From contig CP121314.1 in assembly GCA_043557195.1 (NCBI GenBank), positions 3,782,001 through 3,846,000 on the forward strand: a stretch of 64,000 bases of DNA, in the 5' to 3' direction. The notes below the pieces were generated by a model. That model did no database searches. It was not told the DNA's origin and saw only the letters and a program-made list of their open reading frames with translations. Shown piece by piece: positions 25,317 to 33,494 of the stretch. The translations under genes were made by a program, and so were the position numbers. The first letter of the stretch is position 1, and each line of letters starts with the position of its first letter. Origin of the DNA: Jejuia sp043557195 (GTDB taxonomy: Bacteria > Bacteroidota > Bacteroidia > Flavobacteriales > Flavobacteriaceae).

Positions 25317-26516
25317 ATGCCTGGATTTGAATTATTCGGAGATTTAGAAAGAAAAGAAGTAAACGACGTATTAGATAATGGTGTTATTATGCGCTATGGT
25401 TTTGATGGTATGCGCAAAGGCCATTGGAAAGCTAAAGAGCTAGAAAAAGAATTACAAAACACGTTTCAAACAAAACACGTACAATTAGTGTCTAGCGGAA
25501 CTGCTGCTGTATCCGTGGCATTAGCTTCAGCAGGAGTTGGGGCAGGAGATGAAGTTATTATGCCAACGTTCACGTTCGTGGCAAGTTTTGAGGCTATTAT
25601 GATGCTAGGTGCAATTCCGGTTTTGGCAGACATAGATGATACTTTAGGATTAAATGCAAAGGCTATAGAAAAAGCTATTACTCCAAAAACAAAAGCCATT
25701 ATGGTAGTGCAAATGTGTGGAAGTATGGCAAATATGGATGCTATTCAAAATGTAGCCAATAAACATAATTTGTTGGTAGTAGAAGACGCATGTCAGGCTA
25801 TTGGTGGAACTTACAAAGGAAAGCCTTTAGGTAGTATTGGAGATTTAGGCTGTTTCTCGTTCGATTTTGTAAAAACTATTACCTGTGGTGAAGGTGGGGC
25901 AGTAATTACAGATAATGAACAATATTATATAAATGCCGACCATTATAGCGATCACGGTCACGACCATATTGGTAATGATAGAGGAGTAGAAACCCATCCA
26001 TTTTTAGGCTACAACTTTAGGATTTCAGAACTACATGCAGCCGTTGGTTTAGCGCAGGCAAAACGTTTACCAGAGTTTTTAGATATTCAAAAGAGGAACT
26101 TTAAGGTATTGAGAGATGCCTTATCCGAAATTCCAGAAGTTACCTTTAGAACCGTTCCAGAAGGAGGTGAAGAAAGTTGTGCTTTTTTAAATTTCTTCTT
26201 ACCAGATTCCGAGACTGCTACAGAAGTTTCTGAAGCCTTCAAAGAAGAAGGTGTTGATGCTTGTTGGAATTATTACAATAATAATTGGCATTACATTAGA
26301 AAATGGGAGCATTTAAAAGAATTAAAGTCTCTATTCCCGATATCTAAAGAAGTAAAAGAAGGCTTAAAGTATCTGGAATCTAAAACTTTTGAAATTTCAG
26401 ACCATTACATAGCGAGAAATATCTCTTGTTTAATTAAATTGTCATGGACAGAAAGTGAGGTTATAGCGCGTGCAGAAAAAATGGCAGATGTTATCAAACG
26501 TGTCTTAACTAAATAA
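25317..26516 (+). CDS. DegT/DnrJ/EryC1/StrS-family PLP-dependent aminotransferase
   Basis: 399 residues. VSSGTAAVSVALASAGVGAG (58-77) and VIMPTFTFVAS are the family cofactor-binding start. VVEDACQAIGGTYKGKPLGS and FSFDFVKTITCGEGGA give the PLP lysine at K186, in FVK rather than the usual HxxK. The family transfers amino groups onto keto-sugars or related substrates. No sugar-pathway genes are adjacent, so the substrate is unclear. The ATG at 25317 lies directly after the dispersed repeat. Confidence 0.9.
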   Translation: MPGFELFGDLERKEVNDVLDNGVIMRYGFDGMRKGHWKAKELEKELQNTFQTKHVQLVSSGTAAVSVALASAGVGAGDEVIMPTFTFVASFEAIMMLGAIPVLADIDDTLGLNAKAIEKAITPKTKAIMVVQMCGSMANMDAIQNVANKHNLLVVEDACQAIGGTYKGKPLGSIGDLGCFSFDFVKTITCGEGGAVITDNEQYYINADHYSDHGHDHIGNDRGVETHPFLGYNFRISELHAAVGLAQAKRLPEFLDIQKRNFKVLRDALSEIPEVTFRTVPEGGEESCAFLNFFLPDSETATEVSEAFKEEGVDACWNYYNNNWHYIRKWEHLKELKSLFPISKEVKEGLKYLESKTFEISDHYIARNISCLIKLSWTESEVIARAEKMADVIKRVLTK

Positions 26517-26572
26517 GATTACGTTACAATTTGCTTATGGAACCTCTATTCAGATTTATATAATCCGTAAAA

Positions 26573-28411
26573 ATGAAGCATTGGTATATTTTAGTTATAG
26601 TTTTCGGTATAGCTAAAATCAGTGCGCAAGACATTGATGTCTTTAAGCAATATCATGGTCGCTTTAGCTATACAGCAATAGGTAATACATTAAATCCTGC
26701 AGAGAATAATCCCAACACCTTTTGCGATATTCTTCCTTTTTCTAGTGCAGATTTAAATATGCCATCCTCTCAAATCATTAAAGAAGCTTATATATATTGG
26801 GCGGGTTCAGGTAGCGGAGATACAACCATAACACTAAATGGAACAGATATTGAAGCTGATGACATACTTAATGTTACATTTCCTGATGCTTTAAATGGAG
26901 ATCTAACTTATTTTTCTTGTTATAAAAACATTACAGAATTAGTAACAACCACAGGAAATGGAACCTATACTGTAGAAAATTTAAGTATAGCAGATGTGCT
27001 CTTATCAAATCCAGGATACTGCGCCAATAGAACAAACTTTGCTGGTTGGTCTATATTTATAATTTATGAGGAGGCTACACTACCACTTAATCAGGTAAAT
27101 TTATTTCATGGATTAGAGATTATCAATAGACAAAAACAGCGTATAGATATTACAATTTCAAATTTAAATGTAATAGATAATGATGATGCTAAAGTGGGTT
27201 TTTTAGCATGGGAAGGCGATAGAACTTTAAACTTTGGGGAGTCGCTTATTTTTCAAGGTGTAGTATTAGAAGATTTACCTTTAAACCCCAGAGATAACGC
27301 CTTTAATGGCACCAATGCATATACAAGATCTAGTACATTATATAATATGGATTTGGATGTTTATGATATTGAGGATATTATAAATATTGGCGATACTGAG
27401 GCTACAATAACTTTAACAACGGGAGCGGTTGACCCTGTAAGTGGGGTATTTAGAGCAGATTTAATTATTATAAATAATATCATTACAGTATTAAACAGTC
27501 AATTACCAGATGCTACACCTGTCATAAATAATATTTCAGTCGTTTGCGATAGTCAAGACATTTTTGTGGAGTATACGGTTAATAATTTCAATTCAACCGA
27601 AATTTTACCTTCAGGAGTTCCCGTAGCATTTTATGCAAATGACACCTATTTAGGACAAAGTGCTACAAATACTGCGCTAGATATAGGTGAATCTGAAAGT
27701 AGAATTATACAATTAACAATTCCTGATAGTATTCCAAATGATTTTGAATTGTCAGTTGTAGTTGATGATGACGGGACTGGCAATGGTACCGTTCAAGAAA
27801 CTAATGAATCTAATAATGCAACTTCACAATCAGTATCACTCATTAGTACACCTTTAGTAACTAATATTCCAGAAATAGAGGTATGTGACGAAGGAAACAA
27901 TACATCTGTATTTGATTTAACCGAGATTGAAGGCGTTATCACTTCTGAAACAACTATTATTTATACTTATTATGAGGCATTAGAAGATTTAAATAGTTTT
28001 GCTAATCCTATTACAACACCAAATGATTATACTAATACAACTTATCCGCAATCTGTATATGTTACATTAGATAATGGGTATTGTATAGAATTTGTTGAAT
28101 TACCGCTAAAAATAAATAATTGCTTTGAGGAGATAGATCAAGAAGGAATTTCGCCTAATGATGATGGGAAAAATGATGATTTTTCTCCTGATCAAGTTTA
28201 TGGCATTTTTGAAAATTTAGAAATTAAAATTTTCAATAGAAACGGAACACTTGTTTTTATAGGGCATAATGAAAACCCATGGAATGGCTATTCAAACAGA
28301 GGTATAAATAGAGGAAACCTTCTCCCAGTGGGCACTTATTATTATGTGCTTCACCTCAATGATCCTAATTACAGTAAACCAGTTACGGGGTGGATATATT
28401 TAAACTACTAA
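26573..28411 (+). CDS. Secreted protein with type B (CHU_C) type IX sorting domain
   Basis: 612 residues with signal peptide (KHWYILVIVFGIAKISAQ). The N-terminal ~290 residues are a beta-rich domain with Asn and Asp turns (IYWAGSGSGDTTITLNG). A CARDB-like Ig domain follows at ~300-420 (VEYTVNNFNSTEILPSGVPV). The C-terminal ~80 residues, GISPNDDGKNDDFSPDQVYG through GTYYYVLHL and TGWIYLNY, are the gliding-motility-associated type B sorting domain. The protein is therefore exported through the type IX system and attached to, or released from, the surface. The downstream PorP/SprF gene is its usual partner. Confidence 0.9.
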   Translation: MKHWYILVIVFGIAKISAQDIDVFKQYHGRFSYTAIGNTLNPAENNPNTFCDILPFSSADLNMPSSQIIKEAYIYWAGSGSGDTTITLNGTDIEADDILNVTFPDALNGDLTYFSCYKNITELVTTTGNGTYTVENLSIADVLLSNPGYCANRTNFAGWSIFIIYEEATLPLNQVNLFHGLEIINRQKQRIDITISNLNVIDNDDAKVGFLAWEGDRTLNFGESLIFQGVVLEDLPLNPRDNAFNGTNAYTRSSTLYNMDLDVYDIEDIINIGDTEATITLTTGAVDPVSGVFRADLIIINNIITVLNSQLPDATPVINNISVVCDSQDIFVEYTVNNFNSTEILPSGVPVAFYANDTYLGQSATNTALDIGESESRIIQLTIPDSIPNDFELSVVVDDDGTGNGTVQETNESNNATSQSVSLISTPLVTNIPEIEVCDEGNNTSVFDLTEIEGVITSETTIIYTYYEALEDLNSFANPITTPNDYTNTTYPQSVYVTLDNGYCIEFVELPLKINNCFEEIDQEGISPNDDGKNDDFSPDQVYGIFENLEIKIFNRNGTLVFIGHNENPWNGYSNRGINRGNLLPVGTYYYVLHLNDPNYSKPVTGWIYLNY

Positions 28412-28428
28412 AAGGCTTTTACTGCAAA

Positions 28429-29343
28429 ATGAAACATATATACATATTAGTTATCTTTTTTGTAGTTTGTTCCGAGGGCTTATATGCACAGCAAGACCCA
28501 CAGTATACGCAGTATATGTACAATCAAGCCATAATTAACCCTGCTTATGCTGGATCAAATGAGTATCTTCAAATTACTACTTTATACAGAAATCAATGGA
28601 CTGGTTTCCCTGGCGCTCCAAAAACCATTACATTTTCAGGACATGGACCTCTTAGTAATCAGATGGGTTTAGGTGTATCGGTAATATCAGATCAACATGG
28701 TCCAGTTAAAGAAAACAATATTTACACAGATATCTCATATACTATAAAAGTCAATGATAACCTTAATTTGGCTTTAGGCATAAAAGGAGGTATTACAATT
28801 CATGATATTGGGTTAGCCTCCGTTAATGTTGTTGATGACAATGATCCTTTTTTTTCTCAGAATATAAATGAAAACACTTTAAATTTAGGAGCGGGAGCGT
28901 TTCTATATACTAACAATTACTATGTAGGTGTGTCGATGCCTAATCTGTTGCAGAGTGTACATTTAAACGAAAATGGAATACGGTTAGGTTCTGATGCATT
29001 GCATTATTTTGTAACTGCAGGATATGTTTTTCAATTAGCCCAAACTACAAAGTTTAAACCTTCTTTCATGGTTAAGTCTACATTAGAATCTCCTGTTTCA
29101 TTTGATATAAATGCTAATTTCCTATTATTTGAAAAACTAGAACTAGGGGCATCTTACAGATATCAAGACGCTCTTAGTTTTTTGATTAATTTTCCTGTAT
29201 TACCAAATATTAAGTTAGGTTATGCCTATGATTATGTAGTATCAGATATTAATTATTCAGGACCTTCTTCTCATGAGGTATTCCTTCAATTTGACTTAAA
29301 TTTTTCTTCCAATAGAAAAATTTTGTCACCTAGGTTTTTCTAA
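28429..29343 (+). CDS. PorP/SprF-family type IX secretion outer-membrane protein
   Basis: 304 residues from ATG at 28429; the frame's earlier start at 28390 overlaps the previous gene and lacks a signal peptide at its front. The signal peptide (KHIYILVIFFVVCSEGLYAQ) is followed by the diagnostic QDPQYTQYMYNQAIINPAYAGS. The rest alternates short beta strands ending in FDLNFSSNRKILSPRFF, as an outer-membrane barrel does. SprF-like proteins assist export of a particular CHU_C substrate, here the protein encoded just upstream, with which it should form an operon. Confidence 0.92.
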   Translation: MKHIYILVIFFVVCSEGLYAQQDPQYTQYMYNQAIINPAYAGSNEYLQITTLYRNQWTGFPGAPKTITFSGHGPLSNQMGLGVSVISDQHGPVKENNIYTDISYTIKVNDNLNLALGIKGGITIHDIGLASVNVVDDNDPFFSQNINENTLNLGAGAFLYTNNYYVGVSMPNLLQSVHLNENGIRLGSDALHYFVTAGYVFQLAQTTKFKPSFMVKSTLESPVSFDINANFLLFEKLELGASYRYQDALSFLINFPVLPNIKLGYAYDYVVSDINYSGPSSHEVFLQFDLNFSSNRKILSPRFF

Positions 29344-29471
29344 AGTTTTATAACATTAATTGAGTGATTTGGCTACTATTGTTGATGCATACACATATGT
29401 ATGGTTTTTGTTGTGGTACTGAATTACTAGTTGTGATTTACTTATTATAGTTTTGTTATAAACGCCACGCT

Positions 29472-31037
29472 ATGATAGTAAACTACAATAAATTAATCGG
29501 ATTTATTTTTTTAACATCTTCACTTGCATTTGCGCAACAAATGCCAATTGATTTTTCCGACACCTCTGATAATTTCGGCACTTTCGGGAATAGTGGGTTC
29601 TCAACAAGAGTTAATCCTTCCGATGCTTCAGATATGGTTGGCGAATTTTTTAATGATGGAACCGACCCATGGCAAGGTTTTGCATTGGATTTAATTAGGC
29701 CTATTGATTTAGATTTTCAAAAAACCATTAGCCTTGATTTTTATGCATTCGATCCGAATGGTCATCAAGTAATGTTGAAGTTGGAACAAGGTGCAAACCC
29801 TGATGTTCAAGTTACTATGCCTAAATCATTTTCTGGATGGACAAATGGAATTGTTTTTGATTTCTCTAATGCAGTATTAAGTTCTGATGGTACAACACCA
29901 GTTAATGCATCAGGAACTTATAGTAGGCTTACTATTTTTATTGATGGCGGGAACACTACATCAGGAACATATCTTATTGATGATATAAATGATGGTTCAA
30001 CACCAGATCCAAACGCAGTTGATGTAGAATACACAGATTTAGTATGGTCTGATGAATTTGATACCCCTGGTAAAACAGCAATAGATGGCACAAAATGGTT
30101 TCATCAAACGCAATTACCGGCAGGTGGTAGTTGGTTTAATGGCGAAGTGCAACATTATACAAACCGTATTGAAAATTCGTTTGTAGAAAATGGAAACTTG
30201 AATATAGTAGCTATTAAAGAATCGTTTACAGACCAAGGAGAAACAAAACAATATACTTCAGCTCGCTTAAACTCAAAGTTTGCTTTTACATACGGAAGGG
30301 TAGATGTTAGAGCTAAATTACCGTTTGGAGATGGTACATGGCCAGCGATTTGGACTTTAGGTAAAAACATTACTGAAGCTGGAGCCTATTGGCAAATACA
30401 AGGTTTTGGTACCACATCATGGCCTGCTTGTGGAGAAATAGATATCATGGAACATGGTCTGGGTGCTGTGAACCATACATCTAGTGCCATACATACGCCT
30501 TCAAGCTTTGGAAACACTATTAACGTAGCTTCTCAGGTACTTGCCGACGTGGCAAATAATTACCATGTATACTCTATGAATTGGTCTCCAAATCAAATCA
30601 CTTTTCTTGTGGATGATGTGGCATATTATACCTACAATCCTTCTGTAAAAGATAATAACACATGGCCATTTGATTTAGACCAATATCTTATTCTAAATAT
30701 TGCTATGGGCGGTATTTCAGGAGCTATAGATCCTGCGTTTACACAAAGTCCAATGGTAATTGATTATGTGAGGGTGTATCAAAATTCATCACTAAGTGTT
30801 GATGACATAACTAGGGATAATTTTAAAATATATCCGAATCCAACCTCAAATCGATTCAACATAAATTCAAAAAATAAAATTAATAGAATTGATATTTATA
30901 CAGTACAAGGCCATAGAGTATTAACCATTAAGAACTCTGAAAATACTATTGATATCTCAAATCTTAATCAAGGAATTTATTTTGTAAAAATTCAATCACA
31001 GCAAAATGTGATTACCAAAAGAATTCTTAAAAAATAA
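29472..31037 (+). CDS. Secreted glycoside hydrolase family 16 beta-glucanase with type A sorting domain
   Basis: 521 residues. The signal peptide ends near SLAFAQ. Residues ~25-175 resemble a carbohydrate-binding beta domain (ISLDFYAFDPNGHQVMLKLE). The GH16 domain spans ~188-435 with LVWSDEFDTPGKT, GRVDVRAKLPFGDGTWPAIW and the catalytic GEIDIMEH (E322, D324, E327). The C-terminal ~75 residues, FKIYPNPTSNRFNINS to ITKRILKK, are a type A type IX sorting domain. It likely hydrolyses laminarin or similar beta-1,3/1,4-glucans outside the cell. It appears to stand alone, with no SusC/D pair in sight. Confidence 0.95.
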   Translation: MIVNYNKLIGFIFLTSSLAFAQQMPIDFSDTSDNFGTFGNSGFSTRVNPSDASDMVGEFFNDGTDPWQGFALDLIRPIDLDFQKTISLDFYAFDPNGHQVMLKLEQGANPDVQVTMPKSFSGWTNGIVFDFSNAVLSSDGTTPVNASGTYSRLTIFIDGGNTTSGTYLIDDINDGSTPDPNAVDVEYTDLVWSDEFDTPGKTAIDGTKWFHQTQLPAGGSWFNGEVQHYTNRIENSFVENGNLNIVAIKESFTDQGETKQYTSARLNSKFAFTYGRVDVRAKLPFGDGTWPAIWTLGKNITEAGAYWQIQGFGTTSWPACGEIDIMEHGLGAVNHTSSAIHTPSSFGNTINVASQVLADVANNYHVYSMNWSPNQITFLVDDVAYYTYNPSVKDNNTWPFDLDQYLILNIAMGGISGAIDPAFTQSPMVIDYVRVYQNSSLSVDDITRDNFKIYPNPTSNRFNINSKNKINRIDIYTVQGHRVLTIKNSENTIDISNLNQGIYFVKIQSQQNVITKRILKK

Positions 31038-31112
31038 CTTTTCATTTATTTATGCTCACATTTTAAAATCATTTCGATGTAGTTATATATAAACCATATA
31101 AAACTATCCGTT

Positions 31113-32228
31113 ATGAAACTATTATTACGACTATTTCCATTTATTATATGCTTTTTAATGCATGCTTTTAGTTTTTCTCAGGCCTATAAAGTTGATGAAA
31201 AACGAATATATGATTACGACGATTTTAACGATGTATGGGTTCAAAATACTACAGAACAATTTGCCTATGTAAATGGAGGCAATAAAGAAACTTCAATATT
31301 AGGTCTTGCATTTCCATCTGGAGACAATCGGTATTTTTATACTAAAACATACGACGCCAATAATAATATTATGTTGAGTTTAAGGCAGAACTGGAATGCT
31401 ACTACAATGCAATGGGAGGACGAGTCGAGAGAAACGTATACGTATTATGCAGGAACAAATAATCTAAAGGATGTAACTACCTATAGTTTTAGTCAAGGTC
31501 ATGATACTTTTAAAATCGCATACGAGTATACTGGTTCAGACATTACTAAAATTACGTTACAAGATGGTAGTAGTGGAACTTTGATAAACTATCAGGAATA
31601 CGTTTATACTTATAATACTCCTGGTTTACCAGCAACAGAAGCTGATAGCGAGTGGAATACTTCAACTAATATGTGGGAATTAAAAGAAAGAGGCACTGCA
31701 ACATATACCTCTGGATTACGTGAATTAGTTACTGAAAAATTTAACGGTAGTACATGGGATTTATTTGAAAGATATTTAACGAATTACACAATATCAATTG
31801 AAAAAGATGATGAACATATTCAACAAATTAGGACAGGATCTTCATGGGTAAATACAGATAGAGAAGCTAGTATGTATGATGGTAATGATAATAAAACGGA
31901 ATATATATTCTACAGTTGGCTTTCTAATGCTTGGGCACCATATTATAAAGAGGAGCAGTCATTTTCAGTTGCGGCACCTTTCAATTTAAGTACAGATGAT
32001 TTTAGCAACACAAATTTTAAAGTCTATCCAAATCCAGCAAGAGATATTATTAATATATCATCTAAAGTTTCAATAGAAAAAATACAGTTATTTAACGTCT
32101 TAGGGCATAAAGTTATAGAAACTTCAGAAAGGCAACAATTGAATATTGAAAGCCTAACTCCTGGAGTGTATGTATTGCAAGTGTTTAATGATAATTATTC
32201 AGCTACTAGAAGAATAATAATTCAGTAG
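31113..32228 (+). CDS. Secreted protein with type A sorting domain and repeated W/Y-rich units
   Basis: 371 residues. A signal peptide (LLLRLFPFIICFLMHAFSFS) is followed by about six 40-residue units with W-T/E and Y-x-Y patterns, such as DFNDVWVQNTTEQFAYVN, NATTMQWEDESRETYTYYAG and GSTWDLFERYLTNY, similar to YD/RHS-like strands in Bacteroidota surface proteins. The end, NFKVYPNPARDIINISS through RRIIIQ, is the type A sorting domain. It is exported by the type IX system; function unknown. It follows the GH16 gene by 75 bp and may be co-transcribed. Confidence 0.82.
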   Translation: MKLLLRLFPFIICFLMHAFSFSQAYKVDEKRIYDYDDFNDVWVQNTTEQFAYVNGGNKETSILGLAFPSGDNRYFYTKTYDANNNIMLSLRQNWNATTMQWEDESRETYTYYAGTNNLKDVTTYSFSQGHDTFKIAYEYTGSDITKITLQDGSSGTLINYQEYVYTYNTPGLPATEADSEWNTSTNMWELKERGTATYTSGLRELVTEKFNGSTWDLFERYLTNYTISIEKDDEHIQQIRTGSSWVNTDREASMYDGNDNKTEYIFYSWLSNAWAPYYKEEQSFSVAAPFNLSTDDFSNTNFKVYPNPARDIINISSKVSIEKIQLFNVLGHKVIETSERQQLNIESLTPGVYVLQVFNDNYSATRRIIIQ

Positions 32229-32255
32229 GAATCATAAAGAAGCTATTAATCGGAG

Positions 32256-32296
32256 GAAAAGGGGGAGTTGTAACAAACGTTGCACTCCTCTTTTTA
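32256..32296. terminator. Hairpin between convergent genes
   Basis: GGGGGAGTTG pairs imperfectly with CACTCCTC across a loop, framed by AAAA on the left and TTTTT on the right. It lies between the + strand sorting-domain gene and the - strand ribB, whose stop it touches. Confidence 0.55.
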
Positions 32297-33454
32297 ATAC
32301 TTTACATATTCCACGATTTCTAAACCATATCCAATCATACCAACACGTTTAGTTTTTTCACTGTTAGAAATCAATCGCATTTTTGAAATATCTAAATCAT
32401 GAAGGATCTGCGCACCAATACCAAAATCTCTAGTATCCATGTTAATTCTTGGTGCTCTAAGTACTTCGTTTTCCTTTTGATTTTCTTTTAAAAACGAAAG
32501 TCTGTTTAAAATATTAGTAGCCTGTACTTCTTGATTAATAAATATAATGGCACCTTTACCTTCATTGTTAACGGTATCAAACATAGCATTTAGTTGGTTG
32601 TCTATATTATTGGTTATTGTGCCTAATATATCATTGTTAATCAGCGTAGAATTAATTCGTGTAAGTACTGGCTCATTAGTAGACCATTGTCCTTTGGTAA
32701 GTGCAATATGTATCTGGTTATTGGTAGTTTGTTTGTAAGCACGTAATCTAAAATTACCAAAACGCGTGTGAATCTCAAAGTCTTCTTTTTTCTCAATTAA
32801 AGAATCGTGTTGCATTCTGTAGGCCACCAAATCTTCAATAGAAACAATTTTAAGATCAAATTTCTTAGCCACTTGAATAAGTTGAGGTAAACGTGCCATG
32901 GTACCATCTTCATTCATTATCTCAACAATCACCCCTGCAGGCTCTAAACCAGCTAATCTTGCAAAGTCTATAGCAGCTTCCGTATGGCCAGTTCGTCTTA
33001 GCACGCCACCTTCCTTAGCAACTAAAGGAAAAATATGTCCTGGTCTAGCTAATTCAAAAGATTTCGTGGTATTATCAATTAATGCTTTAACAGTTTTTGC
33101 CCTATCACTTGCAGAAATCCCAGTAGTAACGCCATTACCTCTTAAATCAACAGAAACGGTAAATGCGGTTTCCATGGGGTCGGTATTATTACTCACCATC
33201 ATGTGAAGCTCAAGTTCTTTACATCTATTTTCAGTTAATGGCGCACAAATAAGTCCTCTTCCATGAGTAGCCATAAAGTTTATCATTTCTGGAGTCACTT
33301 TTTCAGCAGCAGCCACAAAATCACCTTCGTTTTCACGATTTTGGTCATCTACAACAATAATAACCTTTCCATTCCTAATGTCTTCAATAGCATCGTGAAT
33401 AGTATTCAATTTAAACTGAGCAGTGTTTTCTGTGGTCATGGTATCAATAATCAT
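32294..33454 (-). CDS. ribB: 3,4-dihydroxy-2-butanone-4-phosphate synthase with decayed GTP cyclohydrolase II domain
   Basis: 386 residues in RibBA layout. The RibB half (to ~215) is intact: VVDDQNRENEGDF, THGRGLICAPL, TTGISASDRAKT and RRTGHTEAAIDFARLAG, providing the acidic and His catalytic residues that convert ribulose-5-phosphate in riboflavin synthesis. In the RibA half the zinc-binding stretch, normally EC-TGD...RCDCG, reads RINSTLINNDILGTITNNID (266-285), so all three Cys ligands are gone. The gene should thus provide only RibB activity, and a separate RibA is expected elsewhere. A second ATG at 33439 could also be the start. Confidence 0.92.
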   Translation of the reverse strand: MIIDTMTTENTAQFKLNTIHDAIEDIRNGKVIIVVDDQNRENEGDFVAAAEKVTPEMINFMATHGRGLICAPLTENRCKELELHMMVSNNTDPMETAFTVSVDLRGNGVTTGISASDRAKTVKALIDNTTKSFELARPGHIFPLVAKEGGVLRRTGHTEAAIDFARLAGLEPAGVIVEIMNEDGTMARLPQLIQVAKKFDLKIVSIEDLVAYRMQHDSLIEKKEDFEIHTRFGNFRLRAYKQTTNNQIHIALTKGQWSTNEPVLTRINSTLINNDILGTITNNIDNQLNAMFDTVNNEGKGAIIFINQEVQATNILNRLSFLKENQKENEVLRAPRINMDTRDFGIGAQILHDLDISKMRLISNSEKTKRVGMIGYGLEIVEYVKY

Positions 33455-33494
33455 ATTGCAAAGATATTGCTTATTTTAAACTATCTAAAACTGA

